Origin: Loxodes magnus | Lineage: Eukaryota; Ciliophora; Karyorelictea; Loxodida; Loxodidae | Assembly: GCA_946699065.1 (NCBI GenBank) | Contig: CAMPDV010001765.1 | Coordinates: forward strand, 39,082 to 103,081 | DNA length: 64,000 bases | Direction: 5' to 3' | Shown: piece by piece, positions 58,407 through 64,000 of the stretch | Layout of the letters: each line of letters begins with the position of its first letter | How positions within the stretch are numbered: the stretch's first letter is position 1 | Notes under the pieces: generated by a model | Database searches by the model: none | What the model saw: only the letters and a program-made list of their open reading frames with translations | What the model was told of the DNA's origin: nothing | Translations under genes and position numbers: made by a program

Positions 58407-61400
58407 GCTTATAAATTACATTGTTTAATCATTTCTATAATCTTTTTAAGCATCATAAATTTTTTTTCCATCTTATTTTTAAAAATTATATTTTAAGTAG
58501 TTTAAGGAATAGGGTTTAAAAATTAAACTCAATGTTTATGTAGAATCTATAGATCAGTAATTACAATAAAACTATTTTTTAATAAAAAGAGTCGCCTGTC
58601 AATTTCTTCCTCCATTTTTTAAAACTATATTAAAATATTTAAATAAATTCCTAATTATTTTACTTTATGATGATATTTATACTTGTAGTACATTTTTTTT
58701 CCTTTAAACACTTATATTATAAATACTATTTTATATCCATTAATTCTCTTTTTTATAACTTTTTTCAACTTTTTTTCAACATCTTTAAATTTTAAACACT
58801 CTGCTATAAACCTTATATAAGCCCTTATTAGTCAATGTGTTTCTTTTTAAACAATTCAAGTATTTTTTTGTTCCAATTCGCACTTTCCGGGCGCGCAGCC
58901 CTTTCAATATTAAAAATAGCGTTCCCATACTTTTTGTTGTTACGAGTCTTTGGGGAATATGTTTTTTATTCTTTTATTTCCAACGCTCCTTCATAAGAGA
59001 TCGTACCACTGTTAGTCAAACCCTCAAGTTAGGCTTTTCGAAGATTTTGCTCGTGGTGGCATGTTACTCGCTATGCATCAGAGCGCAGTTCTCCTACATA
59101 AAAATTTAACTTTTCTAAATAATGTGTCTAACTTACATATAAAAGTAACTATTTGATACTCCTTAAGAGAAAACTAAACTAGTTTCCACAGCTTATAAAT
59201 TACATTGTTTAATCATTTCTATAATCTTTTTAAGCATCATAAATTTTTTTTCCATCTTATTTTTAAAAATTATATTTTAAGTAGTTTAAGGAATAGGGTT
59301 TAAAAATTAAACTCAATGTTTATGTAGAATCTATAGATCAGTAATTACAATAAAACTATTTTTTAATAAAAAGAGTCGCCTGTCAATTTCTTCCTCCATT
59401 TTTTAAAACTATATTAAAATATTTAAATAAATTCCTAATTATTTTACTTTATGATGATATTTATACTTGTAGTACATTTTTTTTCCTTTAAACACTTATA
59501 TTATAAATACTATTTTATATCCATTAATTCTCTTTTTTATAACTTTTTTTCAACATCTTTAAATTTTAAACACTCTGCTATAAACCTTATATAAGCCCTT
59601 ATTAGTCAATGTGTTTCTTTTTAAACAATTCAAGTATTTTTTTGTTCCAATTCGCACTTTCCGGGCGCGCAGCCCTTTCAATATTAAAAATAGCGTTCCC
59701 ATACTTTTTGTTGTTACGAGTCTTTGGGGAATATGTTTTTTATTCTTTTATTTCCAACGCTCCTTCATAAGAGATCGTACCACTGTTAGTCAAACCCTCA
59801 AGTTAGGCTTTTCGAAGATTTTGCTCGTGGTGGCATGTTACTCGCTATGCATCAGAGCGCAGTTCTCCTACATAAAAATTTAACTTTTCTAAATAATGTG
59901 TCTAACTTACATATAAAAGTAACTATTTGATACTCCTTAAGAGAAAACTAAACTAGTTTCCACAGCTTATAAATTACATTGTTTAATCATTTCTATAATC
60001 TTTTTAAACATCATAAATTTTTTTTCCATCTTATTTTTAAAAATTATATTTTAAGTAGTTTAAGGAATAGGGTTTAAAAATTAAACTCAATGTTTATGTA
60101 GAATCTATAGATCAGTAATTACAATAAAACTATTTTTTAATAAAAAGAGTCGCCTGTCAATTTCTTCCTCCATTTTTTAAAACTATATTAAAATATTTAA
60201 ATAAATTCCTAATTATTTTACTTTATGATGATATTTATACTTGTAGTACATTTTTTTTCCTTTAAACACTTATATTATAAATACTATTTTATATCCATTA
60301 ATTCTCTTTTTTATAACTTTTTTCAACATCTTTAAATTTTAAACACTCTGCTATAAACCTTATATAAGCCCTTATTAGTCAATGTGTTTCTTTTTAAACA
60401 ATTCAAGTATTTTTTTGTTCCAATTCGCACTTTCCGGGCGCGCAGCCCTTTCAATATTAAAAATAGCGTTCCCATACTTTTTGTTGTTACGAGTCTTTGG
60501 GGAATATGTTTTTTATTCTTTTATTTCCAACGCTCCTTCATAAGAGATCGTACCACTGTTAGTCAAACCCTCAAGTTAGGCTTTTCGAAGATTTTGCTCG
60601 TGGTGGCATGTTACTCGCTATGCATCAGAGCGCAGTTCTCCTACATAAAAATTTAACTTTTCTAAATAATGTGTCTAACTTACATATAAAAGTAACTATT
60701 TGATACTCCTTAAGAGAAAACTAAACTAGTTTCCACAGCTTATAAATTACATTGTTTAATCATTTCTATAATCTTTTTAAACATCATAAATTTTTTTTCC
60801 ATCTTATTTTTAAAAATTATATTTTAAGTAGTTTAAGGAATAGGGTTTAAAAATTAAACTCAATGTTTATGTAGAATCTATAGATCAGTAATTACAATAA
60901 AACTATTTTTTAATAAAAAGAGTCGCCTGTCAATTTCTTCCTCCATTTTTTAAAACTATATTAAAATATTTAAATAAATTCCTAATTATTTTACTTTATG
61001 ATGATATTTATACTTGTAGTACATTTTTTTTCCTTTAAACACTTATATTATAAATACTATTTTATATCCATTAATTCTCTTTTTTATAACTTTTTTCAAC
61101 TTTTTTTAACTTTTTTCAACATCTTTAAATTTTAAACACTCTGCTATAAACCTTATATAAGCCCTTATTAGTCAATGTGTTTCTTTTTAAACAATTCAAG
61201 TATTTTTTTGTTCCAATTCGCACTTTCCGGGCGCGCAGCCCTTTCAATATTAAAAATAGCGTTCCCATACTTTTTGTTGTTACGAGTCTTTGGGGAATAT
61301 GTTTTTTATTCTTTTATTTCCAACGCTCCTTCATAAGAGATCGTACCACTGTTAGTCAAACCCTCAAGTTAGGCTTTTCGAAGATTTTGCTCGTGGTGGC

Positions 61401-64000
61401 ATGTTACTCGCTATGCATCAGAGCGCAGTTCTCCTACATAAAAATTTAACTTTTCTAAATAATGTGTCTAACTTACATATAAAAGTAACTATTTGATACT
61501 CCTTAAGAGAAAACTAAACTAGTTTCCACAGCTTATAAATTACATTGTTTAATCATTTCTATAATCTTTTTAAACATCATAAATTTTTTTTCCATCTTAT
61601 TTTTAAAAATTATATTTTAAGTAGTTTAAGGAATAGGGTTTAAAAATTAAACTCAATGTTTATGTAGAATCTATAGATCAGTAATTACAATAAAACTATT
61701 TTTTAATAAAAAGAGTCGCCTGTCAATTTCTTCCTCCATTTTTTAAAACTATATTAAAATATTTAAATAAATTCCTAATTATTTTACTTTATGATGATAT
61801 TTATACTTGTAGTACATTTTTTTTCCTTTAAACACTTATATTATAAATACTATTTTATATCCATTAATTCTCTTTTTTTATAACTTTTTTCAACATCTTT
61901 AAATTTTAAACACTCTGCTATAAACCTTATATAAGCCCTTATTAGTCAATGTGTTTCTTTTTAAACAATTCAAGTATTTTTTTGTTCCAATTCGCACTTT
62001 CCGGGCGCGCAGCCCTTTCAATATTAAAAATAGCGTTCCCATACTTTTTGTTGTTACGAGTCTTTGGGGAATATGTTTTTTATTCTTTTATTTCCAACGC
62101 TCCTTCATAAGAGATCGTACCACTGTTAGTCAAACCCTCAAGTTAGGCTTTTCGAAGATTTTGCTCGTGGTGGCATGTTACTCGCTATGCATCAGAGCGC
62201 AGTTCTCCTACATAAAAATTTAACTTTTCTAAATAATGTGTCTAACTTACATATAAAAGTAACTATTTGATACTCCTTAAGAGAAAACTAAACTAGTTTC
62301 CACAGCTTATAAATTACATTGTTTAATCATTTCTATAATCTTTTTAAACATCATAAATTTTTTTTCCATCTTATTTTTAAAAATTATATTTTAAGTAGTT
62401 TAAGGAATAGGGTTTAAAAATTAAACTCAATGTTTATGTAGAATCTATAGATCAGTAATTACAATAAAACTATTTTTTAATAAAAAGAGTCGCCTGTCAA
62501 TTTCTTCCTCCATTTTTTAAAACTATATTAAAATATTTAAATAAATTCCTAATTATTTTACTTTATGATGATATTTATACTTGTAGTACATTTTTTTTCC
62601 TTTAAACACTTATATTATAAATACTATTTTATATCCATTAATTCTCTTTTTTATAATAACTTTTTTTCAACATCTTTAAATTTTAAACACTCTGCTATAA
62701 ACCTTATATAAGCCCTTATTAGTCAATGTGTTTCTTTTTAAACAATTCAAGTATTTTTTTGTTCCAATTCGCACTTTCCGGGCGCGCAGCCCTTTCAATA
62801 TTAAAAATAGCGTTCCCATACTTTTTGTTGTTACGAGTCTTTGGGGAATATGTTTTTTATTCTTTTATTTCCAACGCTCCTTCATAAGAGATCGTACCAC
62901 TGTTAGTCAAACCCTCAAGTTAGGCTTTTCGAAGATTTTGCTCGTGGTGGCATGTTACTCGCTATGCATCAGAGCGCAGTTCTCCTACATAAAAATTTAA
63001 CTTTTCTAAATAATGTGTCTAACTTACATATAAAAGTAACTATTTGATACTCCTTAAGAGAAAACTAAACTAGTTTCCACAGCTTATAAATTACATTGTT
63101 TAATCATTTCTATAATCTTTTTAAACATCATAAATTTTTTTTCCATCTTATTTTTAAAAATTATATTTTAAGTAGTTTAAGGAATAGGGTTTAAAAATTA
63201 AACTCAATGTTTATGTAGAATCTATAGATCAGTAATTACAATAAAACTATTTTTTAATAAAAAGAGTCGCCTGTCAATTTCTTCCTCCATTTTTTAAAAC
63301 TATATTAAAATATTTAAATAAATTCCTAATTATTTTACTTTATGATGATATTTATACTTGTAGTACATTTTTTTTCCTTTAAACACTTATATTATAAATA
63401 CTATTTTATATCCATTAATTCTCTTTTTTTATAACTTTTTTTCAACATCTTTAAATTTTAAACACTCTGCTATAAACCTTATATAAGCCCTTATTAGTCA
63501 ATGTGTTTCTTTTTAAACAATTCAAGTATTTTTTTGTTCCAATTCGCACTTTCCGGGCGCGCAGCCCTTTCAATATTAAAAATAGCGTTCCCATACTTTT
63601 TGTTGTTACGAGTCTTTGGGGAATATGTTTTTTATTCTTTTATTTCCAACGCTCCTTCATAAGAGATCGTACCACTGTTAGTCAAACCCTCAAGTTAGGC
63701 TTTTCGAAGATTTTGCTCGTGGTGGCATGTTACTCGCTATGCATCAGAGCGCAGTTCTCCTACATAAAAATTTAACTTTTCTAAATAATGTGTCTAACTT
63801 ACATATAAAAGTAACTATTTGATACTCCTTAAGAGAAAACTAAACTAGTTTCCACAGCTTATAAATTACATTGTTTAATCATTTCTATAATCTTTTTAAA
63901 CATCATAAATTTTTTTTCCATCTTATTTTTAAAAATTATATTTTAAGTAGTTTAAGGAATAGGGTTTAAAAATTAAACTCAATGTTTATGTAGAATCTAT
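58407..64000 (+). repeat. Homogenised ~775-bp satellite array, seven units plus a partial one
   Basis: Units start with GCTTATAAATTACATTG at 58407, 59191, 59965, 60738, 61531, 62305, 63082 and 63857, giving lengths of 784, 774, 773, 793, 774, 777 and 775 bp. Units are almost identical. The differences lie mainly in a T/AAC-rich spot before AACATCTTTAAATTTTAAAC, where short duplications change the length. The array runs off the right edge. Each unit carries a reverse-oriented S1 core. A 90-residue standard-code frame repeats in every unit only because the DNA does. Confidence 0.97.
58868..59100 (-). mobile_element. S1 core in the first satellite unit (repeated in every unit)
   Basis: Reverse complement of S1: CACTTTCCGGGCGCGCAGCC (hairpin), CCCATACTTTTTGTTGTTAC, CAAACCCTCAAGTTAGGC, CGTGGTGGCATG and GCATCAGAGCGC appear in order, as in patches 1 and 2. 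The same block occurs once per unit at a spacing of about 775 bp through to the right edge. This shows that the satellite arose by amplification of a segment containing an S1 element. Confidence 0.7.

Noticed and set aside
58837..63775. Family of seven identical 90-residue membrane-like proteins
   Set aside because: The frame lies across the reverse strand of the S1 core and is repeated only because the satellite DNA is. Related units at 1-2 kb and 20-22 kb do not conserve it.

Overview
The window is about 80% A+T and reads as nuclear DNA of a ciliate in which all three standard stop codons have been reassigned. In the recognisable protein sequence, TAA and TAG stand where glutamine is expected, for example at the near-invariant Gln of reverse transcriptase motif B (codon 57188-57190). 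TGA stands where tryptophan is expected. At one zinc-knuckle codon, related repeat copies carry TGA in two cases (29700-29702 and 32596-32598) and TGG in a third (50229-50231), and several RT tryptophans are TGA. This matches the karyorelict code (Loxodes, Parduczia) or the Condylostoma code. It excludes the Tetrahymena/Paramecium code (TGA is stop) and the Blepharisma code (TAA/TAG are stop). Reading with the standard code breaks every real gene here. Because almost nothing can terminate, an open frame alone is no evidence of coding, so calls below rest on motifs, similarity between copies, or RNA structure.

Layout. 1-7.1 kb: AT-rich DNA with one inverted copy of a satellite. 7.15-12.85 kb: the one clearly intact large gene, a protein of about 1,899 residues with a RING finger, a coiled coil, a ubiquitin-like domain, and then 135 uninterrupted copies of an 11-residue (33-bp) repeat. 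13.4-28 kb: gag-like ORF1 relics, an unrecognised open region, SINE-like elements sharing a GC-rich 3' hairpin, a second satellite patch and one RT fragment. 29.4-33.3 kb, minus strand: two ORF1 copies enclosing a decayed, inverted paralogue of the RING/UBL/repeat gene. 34.2-35.6 kb: three tRNA genes (Val-like, Phe, Leu). 36.2-37.2 kb: a decayed protein-kinase relic. 38.5 kb: an unexplained GC-rich island. 39-41 kb: RT and SINE fragments. 41.4-52.9 kb: five successive minus-strand copies of a non-LTR element (ORF1, with ORF2 remnants between several of them), interrupted by a SINE. 53.3-58.4 kb: the best preserved LINE, with coiled-coil N-terminus, AP endonuclease, reverse transcriptase and C-terminal zinc cluster. 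58.4 kb to the right edge: a homogenised ~775-bp satellite array of seven full units plus a partial one, whose core derives from the same SINE family.

Functional reading. No metabolic or housekeeping protein gene was recognised. The content is mostly a non-LTR retroposon family, its probable SINE passengers and satellite derivatives, the tRNA cluster, and the RING/UBL/repeat gene with its dead paralogue. The RING protein is the most novel item: a probable ubiquitin-pathway protein carrying a giant strand-forming repeat tail with one hypervariable codon per unit.
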